Shown in pieces: positions 57,738-64,000 of a stretch of 64,000 nt of DNA. Every line of letters starts with the position of its first letter. The first letter of the stretch is position 1. The DNA is from Paenibacillus ginsengarvi (GTDB lineage Bacteria > Bacillota > Bacilli > Paenibacillales > NBRC-103111): positions 1 through 64,000 of the forward strand of contig NZ_RBAH01000008.1 in the NCBI RefSeq assembly GCF_003626695.1. Reading direction: 5' to 3'. The translations under genes and the position numbers were made by a program. The notes under the pieces are model-generated. The model did no database searches and was not told where the DNA came from. It saw nothing but the letters and a program-made list of their open reading frames with translations.

Positions 57738-58694
57738 ATGTCCGATCATGACGAGCTCGCGCAGCGGCGGCGCAAAAATATGAAGCTGATCCAGTTTAAT
57801 AAAGACGATCAATCCCTGGTCGAGTCGGAAAAGCCCAAGGAAACGTTCGCCGATGTAGGCGGACTGGAGGACGTCAAGAAAAAGATAAGGCTGAACTTCA
57901 TTCTTCCCCTGCAGCAGCCGGAGGTGTTCAAGGCGTACGGCAAAGAGGCGGGAGGCAGTCTGCTGCTCTTCGGGCCGCCGGGATGCGGCAAAACGTTTCT
58001 GGCGCGCGCGGTAGCGGGTGAGATCGACGCGAACTTCATGCATATCGAGCTGCAAGCCATTCTTTCGATGTATGTCGGGCAAAGCGAGCACAACCTGCAC
58101 GACTTCTTCCAAAAGGCGCGGGATAACAAGCCGTGCGTCATCTTTATCGACGAGCTGGATGCGATGGGCGGCAGCCGTCACCAGATGCGGCAGCATCACG
58201 ACCGGATGCTCGTGAATCAGCTGTTGCTGGAGCTGGACGGCCTGCAAGCCCAGAACGACAATGTGTTCGTCATCGGCGCGACCAATACGCCGTGGTATTT
58301 GGACTCCGCGCTGCGCAGGCCGGGGAGGTTTAATCATCTTGTGTTCGTGCCGCCTCCAGAGGAGGAAGAACGCCGCACGATTTTGGAATTAAAGCTGGCG
58401 GGCAAGCCGGCGGATTCGCTCCAGCTGACGAAAATCGCCGCGGAAACGAAGTTTTTTTCCGGCGCCGATCTCGGGCAAGTCGTGCAGGATGCGGTCGAAT
58501 CGGCGATGGAGCGCACGTTCGAGACGGGCGAGATTCAGCCGATTACGCAGGACGATCTGAAGAAGGCGGTCAAAGCCAGAAAAGCGACGACGTTGGACTG
58601 GTTTGCTACGGCGAAAAATTATGCCACCTTCAGCGACGTAAACCGCGACTACCAGATTGTACTGGACTACACGAAGAAGCATGGGATCAAGTAG
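57738..58694 (+). CDS. AAA+ ATPase (single domain)
   Basis: 318 residues from ATG 57738, with AAAGGAGAGGAAG upstream; the frame further 5' has no site. FADVGGLEDVKKKIRLNFIL precedes Walker A GPPGCGKT (79-86); Walker B is VIFIDELDAMGG, the arginine-finger second region of homology is LRRPGRFNHL, and a C-terminal helical lid follows. Similar to single-domain FtsH/proteasome-type classical AAA modules, without protease or substrate domains. Followed 26 bp later by a TPR gene, suggesting a partnership. Confidence 0.92.
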   Translation: MSDHDELAQRRRKNMKLIQFNKDDQSLVESEKPKETFADVGGLEDVKKKIRLNFILPLQQPEVFKAYGKEAGGSLLLFGPPGCGKTFLARAVAGEIDANFMHIELQAILSMYVGQSEHNLHDFFQKARDNKPCVIFIDELDAMGGSRHQMRQHHDRMLVNQLLLELDGLQAQNDNVFVIGATNTPWYLDSALRRPGRFNHLVFVPPPEEEERRTILELKLAGKPADSLQLTKIAAETKFFSGADLGQVVQDAVESAMERTFETGEIQPITQDDLKKAVKARKATTLDWFATAKNYATFSDVNRDYQIVLDYTKKHGIK

Positions 58695-58720
58695 GGTAGC
58701 GGAAACGGAGGGAATCGCAT

Positions 58721-59590
58721 TTGGAGCCAATGACGGTACAGTCCCCGTATGCCGCCATTCAGCAGCTCATCGAGTGGAAACGGTACAAGGAGGCTTTGAC
58801 CGAGGCGCAGGAGCAGCTGCGCCGGGAGCCGGACGATCCGGCATTGTTTGCGCTGATCGCGCGGATCTATTCCTTGACGGACGATAACGAGAAGGCGCTG
58901 CATTGGGCAGGCGAAGCGCTTGCCCGCGATCCGGAGCAGGAGCTGGCCTGGTTTGTGCGGGTCGTCGCCCATTACGAGTCCGGAAATGAGAAGCTGTTCT
59001 ACGAAGTGCTGCAGGAAGCGATGCGGATCGATCCGTACGAATCGTATTATTATTTTTTGAAGGCGAACAAGCTGAACCAGAAAGGGAAGTTCAAGGAATC
59101 GAGGGAGCAGCTGCAGTACGCGCTGGAGCTGAATCCGGAGGCGCCGCTTTATTTGGCGACGATGAGTTATGTCGAGGCGCTGCTCGGCCATATGGAGGAA
59201 TCGGATCGGCTGGACCGCGAGGCCGTCCGGTACGATGCCGAGTCTCCGATGGTGCTGCTGTATTTGGCGTGGGCGGCCGGGCAGCGCGGCGATTACCCCA
59301 AAAAAGAGACGTATATGCGGGAGGCGGTAAGAGGCAATCCCGAAGACAAGCAGTTCCAGAACGAGTATCTGGAGGCGCTCCAGCAAAACCATCGCTTGTA
59401 CCGCGTTTTTTTATGGCCTAACAAGCAGCTGCGCAGGATGAAGCCGTGGCAGGTTCTCGTTTCCTGGCTCGTCCTGTGGATTGTGTTCAAGCCGCTTCTG
59501 ATCGTTTTTATCTTTTTATACATTACGGCGCATTGGGTAACGAAGGCGATCGTGCACGTGCGCGTGTTCGGCTGGAGACGAAGGCGGTGA
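58721..59590 (+). CDS. TPR protein with C-terminal membrane helices
   Basis: 289 residues from TTG 58721 (GGAGGG 8 nt upstream). Residues about 10-225 are a series of TPR helices (AALIARIYSLTDDNEKALHW-like pairs, for example NEKLFYEVLQEAMRIDPYES and QLQYALELNPEAPLYLATMS). The C-terminus holds one to two membrane helices (VLVSWLVLWIVFKPLLIVFI) and a basic tail. The adjacent AAA+ gene suggests an adaptor for the ATPase at the membrane. Family otherwise unnamed. Confidence 0.88.
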   Translation: MEPMTVQSPYAAIQQLIEWKRYKEALTEAQEQLRREPDDPALFALIARIYSLTDDNEKALHWAGEALARDPEQELAWFVRVVAHYESGNEKLFYEVLQEAMRIDPYESYYYFLKANKLNQKGKFKESREQLQYALELNPEAPLYLATMSYVEALLGHMEESDRLDREAVRYDAESPMVLLYLAWAAGQRGDYPKKETYMREAVRGNPEDKQFQNEYLEALQQNHRLYRVFLWPNKQLRRMKPWQVLVSWLVLWIVFKPLLIVFIFLYITAHWVTKAIVHVRVFGWRRRR

Positions 59591-59653
59591 GCCCCGAAAT
59601 AAGAGCGGCGCTTACGGGAGCGGGGACATTGCTGCGTTAAGGAGGAAGAATGC

Positions 59654-60616
59654 TTGAAGTTATCGGAAGAACAACGGGACGAGATTTTAGGCTTGCTCGC
59701 CGAGGATCAAGTCCGTTATTTGAAGGAAGAGATGAAGCGAGGCAAGCGTACCGTATTTGCCAATGCGATCGCGAAACAAAAAGGCGAGCGCGTGCCGGAG
59801 ACGGCGACGTTTGAGGATATCGAGCAATTGATCGATTCGTGGGTGCTCGTCGGTTATACGGATGCCGGCCATGTAACGCCCGAGCTGAAATGCGAATGCG
59901 GCAGAAGTTTGCGGCATCAATATCACGTCATCAATAAACAGACGGGGGCCGAGCACAAGTTCGGCATCGACCATCTGGAGCTGCATACCGGCATCGATGC
60001 GAAGACGGTAGCGGACATTCGCAGCGGTTTTTCCCAAATCGATCTGGAGCTGGACGAAATATTGCTCAAGATCGATGCCGGCTGGTCGATTCGGAAAGAG
60101 CCGCTGCCGCCGTTCGAGCATCTGACGCTGCCGGTCGACATTCAGCGCCACATCGATCTGGGGCTGCCGCTGCTGGAGCGGCAAATAGCCCGCATCAAAA
60201 CGCTGCTGAACGATTACGCGAGAGTGCGGAGACAGACGTATATCGAATCCCGGCCGGTTGTGCCGAATGTGAAGCTGGTCCCGCAAGAGGAGCCGGATCT
60301 GTTTTCCTTCCTCGAGCCTGAACCGGAAATGGAACCGACTCCTGATCCAGCGGCTGTTTTCGGAGACGGGCTGTCGGAAGAAACGAAACGCGCCATTCTC
60401 GGTTATCTGCGAGACGGCGTACAAAGCTCGAAAATTATAGCCGAGCTGCTCATCAAACACGGGAAAACGAGCGACAGCCGGTTTATTACAGGTACACCGA
60501 AAATCGTTGTGGACGTATGCTGGTATATCGAATCGTTCATCCCAAGCGAGCAATGCAGATTGATCTCCGTCGAGCAAAACGACCGCCTTTACGAGTGGTG
60601 CGGCTCTGACAAGTAA
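59654..60616 (+). CDS. DUF3895-like protein
   Basis: 320 residues from TTG 59654 (AAGGAGG 8-9 nt upstream). YLKEEMKRGKRTVFANAIAK and LIDSWVLVGYTDAGHVTPEL resemble the DUF3895 family of Bacillales; I am moderately sure of this name. The middle CECGRSLRHQYHVI has a cysteine pair that may bind zinc. The C-terminal region has a second helical unit (TKRAILGYLRDGVQSSKIIA; VDVCWYIESFI). Role unknown; third gene after AAA+ and TPR, though a 64-bp gap makes co-transcription only likely. Confidence 0.75.
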   Translation: MKLSEEQRDEILGLLAEDQVRYLKEEMKRGKRTVFANAIAKQKGERVPETATFEDIEQLIDSWVLVGYTDAGHVTPELKCECGRSLRHQYHVINKQTGAEHKFGIDHLELHTGIDAKTVADIRSGFSQIDLELDEILLKIDAGWSIRKEPLPPFEHLTLPVDIQRHIDLGLPLLERQIARIKTLLNDYARVRRQTYIESRPVVPNVKLVPQEEPDLFSFLEPEPEMEPTPDPAAVFGDGLSEETKRAILGYLRDGVQSSKIIAELLIKHGKTSDSRFITGTPKIVVDVCWYIESFIPSEQCRLISVEQNDRLYEWCGSDK

Positions 60617-60663
60617 AGCATCCATACGTGGGGCAGAAGCAGTAACAGCCGAGAGAGCATAGT

Positions 60664-60688
60664 AGGCCGACGAATTACTCGTCGGCCT
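60664..60688. terminator. Terminator-like hairpin between convergent genes
   Basis: AGGCCGACGA / TCGTCGGCCT, perfect 10-bp stem with 5-nt loop; the T-tract is weak. Confidence 0.6.
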
Positions 60689-60788
60689 GTTGCTCGTTTA
60701 CACAGTTGCGTGGGTGGCATAATCTTTTGTAAAAAAGGCGATGCCGCTTTTGTTTTCCGCCAGCAGTCGCTGTTTGTAGGTGGAGCGG

Positions 60789-62273
60789 TCAGACGTTCAG
60801 TTCGACGGTTTTCGTAGCGATATGGTTGCAAAACTCGCTGTCGTGCTCCACGAACAGGATCGTCGGCGAGTGCTCCAGCAGCAGGTCCTCGAGCTGCATC
60901 CGGGAGATGACGTCGATGAAGTTGAGCGGCTCGTCCCATACGTGCAGATGCACCCGCTCGCACAAGCTTTTGGCAATCAGCACTTTCTTTTTCTGACCGC
61001 CGCTGAACGAAGCGATATCTTTCTCAAATTGCAGGCGCGAAAAATCCAGCTTTCGCAATATCGATTTGAACAGGCTTTCGTCGATTCCGCTGCTTCTGGC
61101 GAAGTCGGACAAATCCCCCTTCAAATGGGACGTATCTTGCGAAACGTATGAAATTTTCAGCTGGCTTCCGGCTCGAAGCGTGCCGGTATAAGCAATCGTT
61201 TCGCCGCAGATGAGCTTCAGCAGGCTGGACTTGCCGGAGCCGTTCGGCCCGGAAAGGGCGATGCGGTCCCCTTGCTCGATCGTAAAGCTGACATCGCGGC
61301 AAACCTGCTTATCGCCATAATGAATCGATATGCGATCCAGCTCGACCAATTGCTGCTTATGATAAGTCAGCTGCGATATTTTGAGACTTTCCGAGCTTTC
61401 GACGTTTTTGAGCAGTTGGGATTTTTCCTCCGCGGCGGATAGCTGCCGCTGTTCGATCGATTTCGATCGCTTCATCATTTTCGCGGCTTTGTGGCCGACA
61501 TACCCTTTATCGACTTTGGAGCCGGAGTTGCGGGTGCCGTTTTTCGTCTTTTCCACTTCGTCCGACCAGTGGCTCGTACGGTTTGCCGCTTCGGACAGAC
61601 GCTTGATGTCTTTCCTCAGCTTCTCGTTCTCGGCCAGCTCCAGATTGTCCTGCCGCTGCTTGTTCTCCCACCAGTCGGAAAAGTTGCCCTTCTGGATCTC
61701 GATATTCGTCCGGTTGATCGACAGGATGTGGTCGACACAGTTATCAAGAAACGCCCGGTCGTGCGACACCAGAATATAGCCGTTTTTGCTGCGCAAATAG
61801 TGGCTGACCAGCTTCCGGGCATGAAGGTCCAGATGGTTGGTAGGCTCGTCGATCAGCAGAAACATGTTTTCTTTCAAGAAGAGGGCGGCCAGCAGCACCT
61901 TCGTTTGCTCCCCGTTCGACATCGATTCGAAGGGACGGTAGAGCACGTCCTCGGACACCTTCAGCAGCGACAGCTCGCGCATTAGCTGCCAATGCTCGCA
62001 GTCCGGACAGATGTCCATGACCACGTCAAGCGTATTGTTCTCCTTGTTCTGAACAGGGAAAGGGAAGTATTCGAAGCCGACGCTGGCCGTGATCGTTCCG
62101 CTATACTCGTATTTGCCGAGCAGCAGGTTTAAGAACGTCGTTTTGCCGCGGCCGTTACGGCCCGTAAAGCCGAGCTTCCAGTCCGTATCGATTTGAAAGC
62201 TAACGTTCTCGAATATAGAGTCATAGCTATCGTCATAGGCGAAGGTAAGGTTCGTTACTTTGATGAGTGACAT
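60789..62273 (-). CDS. ABC-F type ribosomal protection ATPase
   Basis: 494 residues with no membrane segments and two NBDs: Walker A GRNGRGKTT and GPNGSGKSS, signatures MSNGEQTK and FSGGQKKK, Walker B LLIDEPTNHLDLHAR and VWDEPLNFIDV. The long charged linker between NBDs (about 190-310, KDIKRLSEAANRTSHWSDEV onward) is the antibiotic-resistance-domain position. ABC-F proteins bind the ribosomal E site and displace 50S-targeting drugs (macrolide, lincosamide, pleuromutilin or streptogramin types); which drug cannot be told. The upstream attenuator supports drug-inducible expression. Confidence 0.9.
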   Translation of the reverse strand: MSLIKVTNLTFAYDDSYDSIFENVSFQIDTDWKLGFTGRNGRGKTTFLNLLLGKYEYSGTITASVGFEYFPFPVQNKENNTLDVVMDICPDCEHWQLMRELSLLKVSEDVLYRPFESMSNGEQTKVLLAALFLKENMFLLIDEPTNHLDLHARKLVSHYLRSKNGYILVSHDRAFLDNCVDHILSINRTNIEIQKGNFSDWWENKQRQDNLELAENEKLRKDIKRLSEAANRTSHWSDEVEKTKNGTRNSGSKVDKGYVGHKAAKMMKRSKSIEQRQLSAAEEKSQLLKNVESSESLKISQLTYHKQQLVELDRISIHYGDKQVCRDVSFTIEQGDRIALSGPNGSGKSSLLKLICGETIAYTGTLRAGSQLKISYVSQDTSHLKGDLSDFARSSGIDESLFKSILRKLDFSRLQFEKDIASFSGGQKKKVLIAKSLCERVHLHVWDEPLNFIDVISRMQLEDLLLEHSPTILFVEHDSEFCNHIATKTVELNV

Positions 62274-62305
62274 AGGGCATTCCTCCCGGGCGAATCATTT
62301 TTGGT

Positions 62306-62348
62306 AAAAAAAATAGAGCCGCAAGAAAGATTACCTTTCTCACAGCTC
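62306..62348 (-). terminator. Attenuator terminator of the ABC-F leader
   Basis: On the minus strand GAGCTGTGAGAAAG pairs fully (with G-U pairs) to CTTTCTTGCGGCTC across a 5-nt loop, followed by TATTTTTTTT. It sits 33-75 bp before the ABC-F start. Confidence 0.85.
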
Positions 62349-62413
62349 AAAAAAAATGACAAATCCAGCCCGATACAGGGGATGAATACACTAATTTTGA
62401 GTGAAAAGAATAA

Positions 62414-62484
62414 GGTAACTTTCTTGCCGATAAAGAATAAACCATCAACTGCTTATTCTTTAACCGTCCGCAAGAAATATTACA
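62414..62484 (-). promoter_or_regulatory. Antiterminator and sequestering segments of the ABC-F leader
   Basis: GGCAAGAAAGTTACC (62414-62428, minus strand) is complementary, with one bulge, to GGTAATCTTTCTTGC inside the terminator, so the two structures exclude each other. An upstream copy ATTTCTTGCGGAC (about 62468-62480) can instead sequester this segment. The arrangement is a ribosome-stalling-type attenuator. Confidence 0.65.
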
Positions 62485-62504
62485 TTATCCTCTTCATCCC
62501 CCAT
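62460..62504 (-). CDS. Possible leader peptide of the ABC-F attenuator
   Basis: A 14-codon frame MGDEEDNVIFLADG ends in TAA and spans the first arm of the attenuator, where a stalled ribosome would free the antiterminator. No clear ribosome site precedes it; a start-stop ATG-TAA within the same stretch has AGAGG upstream and is an alternative. Speculative. Confidence 0.35.
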   Translation of the reverse strand: MGDEEDNVIFLADG

Positions 62505-62558
62505 CACTAAGTATGAGCGAAATTCTACCACATACTTCTGATCATTGCAACCCCAAGC

Positions 62559-62723
62559 TTATTCCTCGTTATGGGAGGAACGGGAAGCGGCTTCGTTCTG
62601 TTCGAAAACTTCCGCCGCCTCTTCCGCGGAAAATTCGGTTTCGAACTCTCCCGGCACCGGCAGCTTGTTCAACTCGTAGGATTGAACTTCCGCTTTCGTT
62701 GCTTTGTTATTATTTTTGGCCAT
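62559..62723 (-). CDS. Small gamma-type SASP-like protein
   Basis: 54 residues, preceded by a perfect AAGGAGGTG 7 nt before the ATG. It opens MAKNNNKATKAEVQSYELNK and continues VPGEFETEFSAEEAAEVFEQ then NEAASRSS. The E-F-x-T-E-F ... V-x-x-Q-N-x-x-S pattern is that of the repeat unit of gamma-type small acid-soluble spore proteins (SspE), here as a single unit. These serve as amino-acid stores in spores. Acidic; expected to be expressed late in the forespore. No sigma-G promoter was identified with confidence. Confidence 0.65.
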   Translation of the reverse strand: MAKNNNKATKAEVQSYELNKLPVPGEFETEFSAEEAAEVFEQNEAASRSSHNEE

Positions 62724-62872
62724 GATGGCACCTCCTTATTAATGGAACGACCCTATGTAGCCTTCCTCTCCTTGCCGAAATTATTCCTGAGTCTAAACCT
62801 AAGAACGGTTACATAGAGGTTCAACAACCTTTATAATGGGTATAAGAACGGAAGCGGGGAGGAGGAAGGCGA

Positions 62873-63169
62873 ATGATATACGGGATATCGTCCGCCGCAC
62901 TTTTGTTGCTGCTTTTTGCTGTCGCCGTTTACCGGCGGCGCGGGAAAAAACGGACGGTTCGGGGAAACGTAACGAGTATGGAGGAGCACCGCAAGCGGAA
63001 GCGTGCGGCAGCCGAGGCTCCGGAAACGAAGCAGCGCGCGGCAAAATGCAGCTACTGCCGCAAGACGGTAAAGCGGCTCACTTTTTATGCGGATGAGAAC
63101 GGCTCCGTCATTGGCGTATGTCCTAGCTGCAAGGGAAGGGCGCTTGATCGGGACCTAATGCCTTTGTAG
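62873..63169 (+). CDS. Small membrane-anchored zinc-ribbon protein
   Basis: 98 residues after GGGGAGGAGGAAGG. One N-terminal membrane helix (YGISSAALLLLLFAVAVY) followed by a basic linker (RRRGKKRTVRG; HRKRKRAAAE) and a zinc ribbon, CSYCRKTVKRLTFYADENG with VCPSCKGRALD, four cysteines in two CxxC pairs. Function unknown; probably a cytoplasmic-facing, membrane-tethered metal-binding domain. Confidence 0.75.
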   Translation: MIYGISSAALLLLLFAVAVYRRRGKKRTVRGNVTSMEEHRKRKRAAAEAPETKQRAAKCSYCRKTVKRLTFYADENGSVIGVCPSCKGRALDRDLMPL

Positions 63170-63252
63170 GGCGGCGTATTCGAATAGCTGTGAGATGGGC
63201 CGCTAACGATCGAAGTTGGCGGTCTATGTTATATGCGATTAAAATCATTTAG

Positions 63253-63281
63253 TTGACATTGAGAATCATTATCAATTAAAC
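63253..63281 (+). promoter_or_regulatory. Fur-controlled promoter
   Basis: TTGACA (63253-63258) is followed at once by TGAGAATCATTATCA (63260-63274), which matches the 7-1-7 Fur consensus at 13 of 14 positions. The box fills the spacer up to a weak -10 (TTAAAC), so bound Fur would block RNA polymerase. Confidence 0.8.
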
Positions 63282-63399
63282 TGAATGTGTAAAGCTCTTT
63301 CGGTAAGCTGTCGGAAGAGATTACGAGTAAGCCATTTCTTCAAGTGACATACATAGGAGCAGGGAAACATAACACTCATTTCTTAAGGAGGCGGGATCG

Positions 63400-63612
63400 G
63401 TGGGTTTATTGTATCAGGTCGTTGAATCGCTTCAGAAGCAAGCGGAGGAAGCATCGAACGTTTTGGCGGATAGAAACGCGGCGGCTGCGAAGGCGGCTCC
63501 CGGGTCTCTGATCGAGCTTCTGCTTGAGCCGGTAGGGAGTACTCAAGGAGCGAAAGGCGTTACGACGAGAAGAGTCGTTGCGAGAAACAAGGCGCGAAGA
63601 GCGGAGCGTTAA
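63400..63612 (+). CDS. Fur-regulated small basic protein, unknown
   Basis: 70 residues from GTG 63400 with AAGGAGGCGGG upstream. The N-terminal half is an amphipathic helix (LLYQVVESLQKQAEEASNVL) and the C-terminus is strongly basic (TTRRVVARNKARRAER). Family not recognised. It is the only gene between its Fur box promoter (about 120-nt leader) and a terminator. By analogy only, B. subtilis makes small Fur-regulated basic proteins (FbpA, FbpB) that work with an iron-sparing RNA; no sequence match to them is claimed. Confidence 0.65.
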   Translation: MGLLYQVVESLQKQAEEASNVLADRNAAAAKAAPGSLIELLLEPVGSTQGAKGVTTRRVVARNKARRAER

Positions 63613-63629
63613 ACGAATAAAACTTGTCC

Positions 63630-63664
63630 AGCCGATGGTGAAGGAGCCGTCGGCTTTTCTGTTT
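63630..63664 (+). terminator. Intrinsic terminator
   Basis: AGCCGATGG / GCCGTCGGCT-type stem followed by TTTTCTGTTTT. Confidence 0.75.
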
Positions 63665-63790
63665 TACCGTGGCGGTATCCGCAAGCGACCTCGTTCGTGC
63701 ACACTGCCGTGCCGTCAGCGATATTTGTGTGGCATGTCACTACGATAGCATGTATAATATGGAAAATTATAGATGGGGGGCGATCAGGCG

Positions 63791-64000
63791 ATGAAGCTGG
63801 TCATTATATTCGGGCCGCAAGCCGTCGGTAAAATGACGGTTGGTCAAGAGCTGGCCAAAATAACGGATTTGAAGCTGTTTCACAATCATATGACGATCGA
63901 TCTCGTCTCTAACTTCTTTAGCTACGGTTCAGCTCCGGGCAAACGGCTGGTGGGCTTATTCCGTCAAGAAATATTCGAGGAGGTAGCCAAGAGCGACTTG
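63791..64000 (+). CDS. P-loop AAA/kinase-like ATPase, partial at window end
   Basis: First 70 codons of a gene running out of the window. LVIIFGPQAVGKMTVGQELA gives a Walker A of the G-x-x-x-x-G-K-(M/T) type (GPQAVGKM), then LKLFHNHMTIDLVSNFFSYG, typical of shikimate-kinase-like small P-loop enzymes that act on small molecules. GGGGGG lies before the ATG. The full product cannot be judged from the visible part. Confidence 0.75.
   Translation, partial: MKLVIIFGPQAVGKMTVGQELAKITDLKLFHNHMTIDLVSNFFSYGSAPGKRLVGLFRQEIFEEVAKSDL

Noticed and set aside
1..64000. CRISPR arrays, rRNA and tRNA genes
   Set aside because: No regularly spaced direct repeats and no recognisable rRNA or tRNA sequence were seen on either strand.

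Overview
The window reads as chromosomal DNA of a spore-forming, low-to-mid GC Gram-positive of the Paenibacillaceae type (Paenibacillus/Cohnella-like). The evidence is strong AAGGAGG-type ribosome binding sites, frequent TTG/GTG starts, sigma-A style promoters, lipobox lipoproteins, a small gamma-type spore-protein-like gene, and many AraC regulators, two-component systems and GNAT/VOC genes. No rRNA, tRNA or CRISPR array was seen. This taxonomic call is inferred from gene style, not from a marker gene.

Layout. 0-4.4 kb: a VOC/MmcQ fusion and AraC regulator (minus), a frameshifted coiled-coil membrane gene, a DUF421 protein, then the decayed tail of an IS200/IS605 TnpB with its right end. 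4.5-11.2 kb is an accessory, AT-richer stretch: an ArsR/SRPBCC/VOC set, several short orphan genes (one Imm7 immunity protein), a disabled IS256 element, an acetyltransferase remnant, and five copies of one palindromic repeat, each just 3' of a short gene. 11.2-17.5 kb: a Fur-boxed two-component system and a Fur-boxed ferric-iron ABC transporter. 17.5-19 kb: truncated lipoprotein genes, a 55-bp palindrome and a DUF2975 gene.

19-30.7 kb: a ZTP riboswitch with terminator ahead of purT, acetyltransferase, GreA-like and HAD genes, a sugar-type binding lipoprotein, selD-mnmH (selenouridine tRNA modification), a NUDIX gene, a LamG/cysteine-protease-fold fusion and a lipase-like protein. 31-38.7 kb: a minus-strand series AraC, response regulator, histidine kinase, ABC ATPase and FtsX-like permease, divergent from a PhyH dioxygenase. 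39-48.7 kb: acetyltransferases, a multidomain metallophosphoesterase, VOC and DUF1801 genes, a 969-residue secreted beta-propeller protein, a TetR gene with an operator on its own promoter, and an APH-type kinase.

48.7-64 kb: a two-component system divergent from a five-gene operon (membrane protein, SDR, SGNH hydrolase, NAD(P)-binding protein, DUF2306), an MFS transporter, a second AraC/PhyH divergent pair, an AAA+/TPR/DUF3895-like gene set, an ABC-F gene with a leader that can form alternative terminator and antiterminator structures, a small gamma-SASP-like gene, a zinc-ribbon membrane protein, a Fur-boxed 70-residue basic protein, and a P-loop kinase cut by the window end.

The most notable items are the repeat-punctuated orphan-gene island at 6-11 kb, the ABC-F attenuator, the Fur-controlled small basic protein, the LamG fusion, and the paired AraC/PhyH modules.
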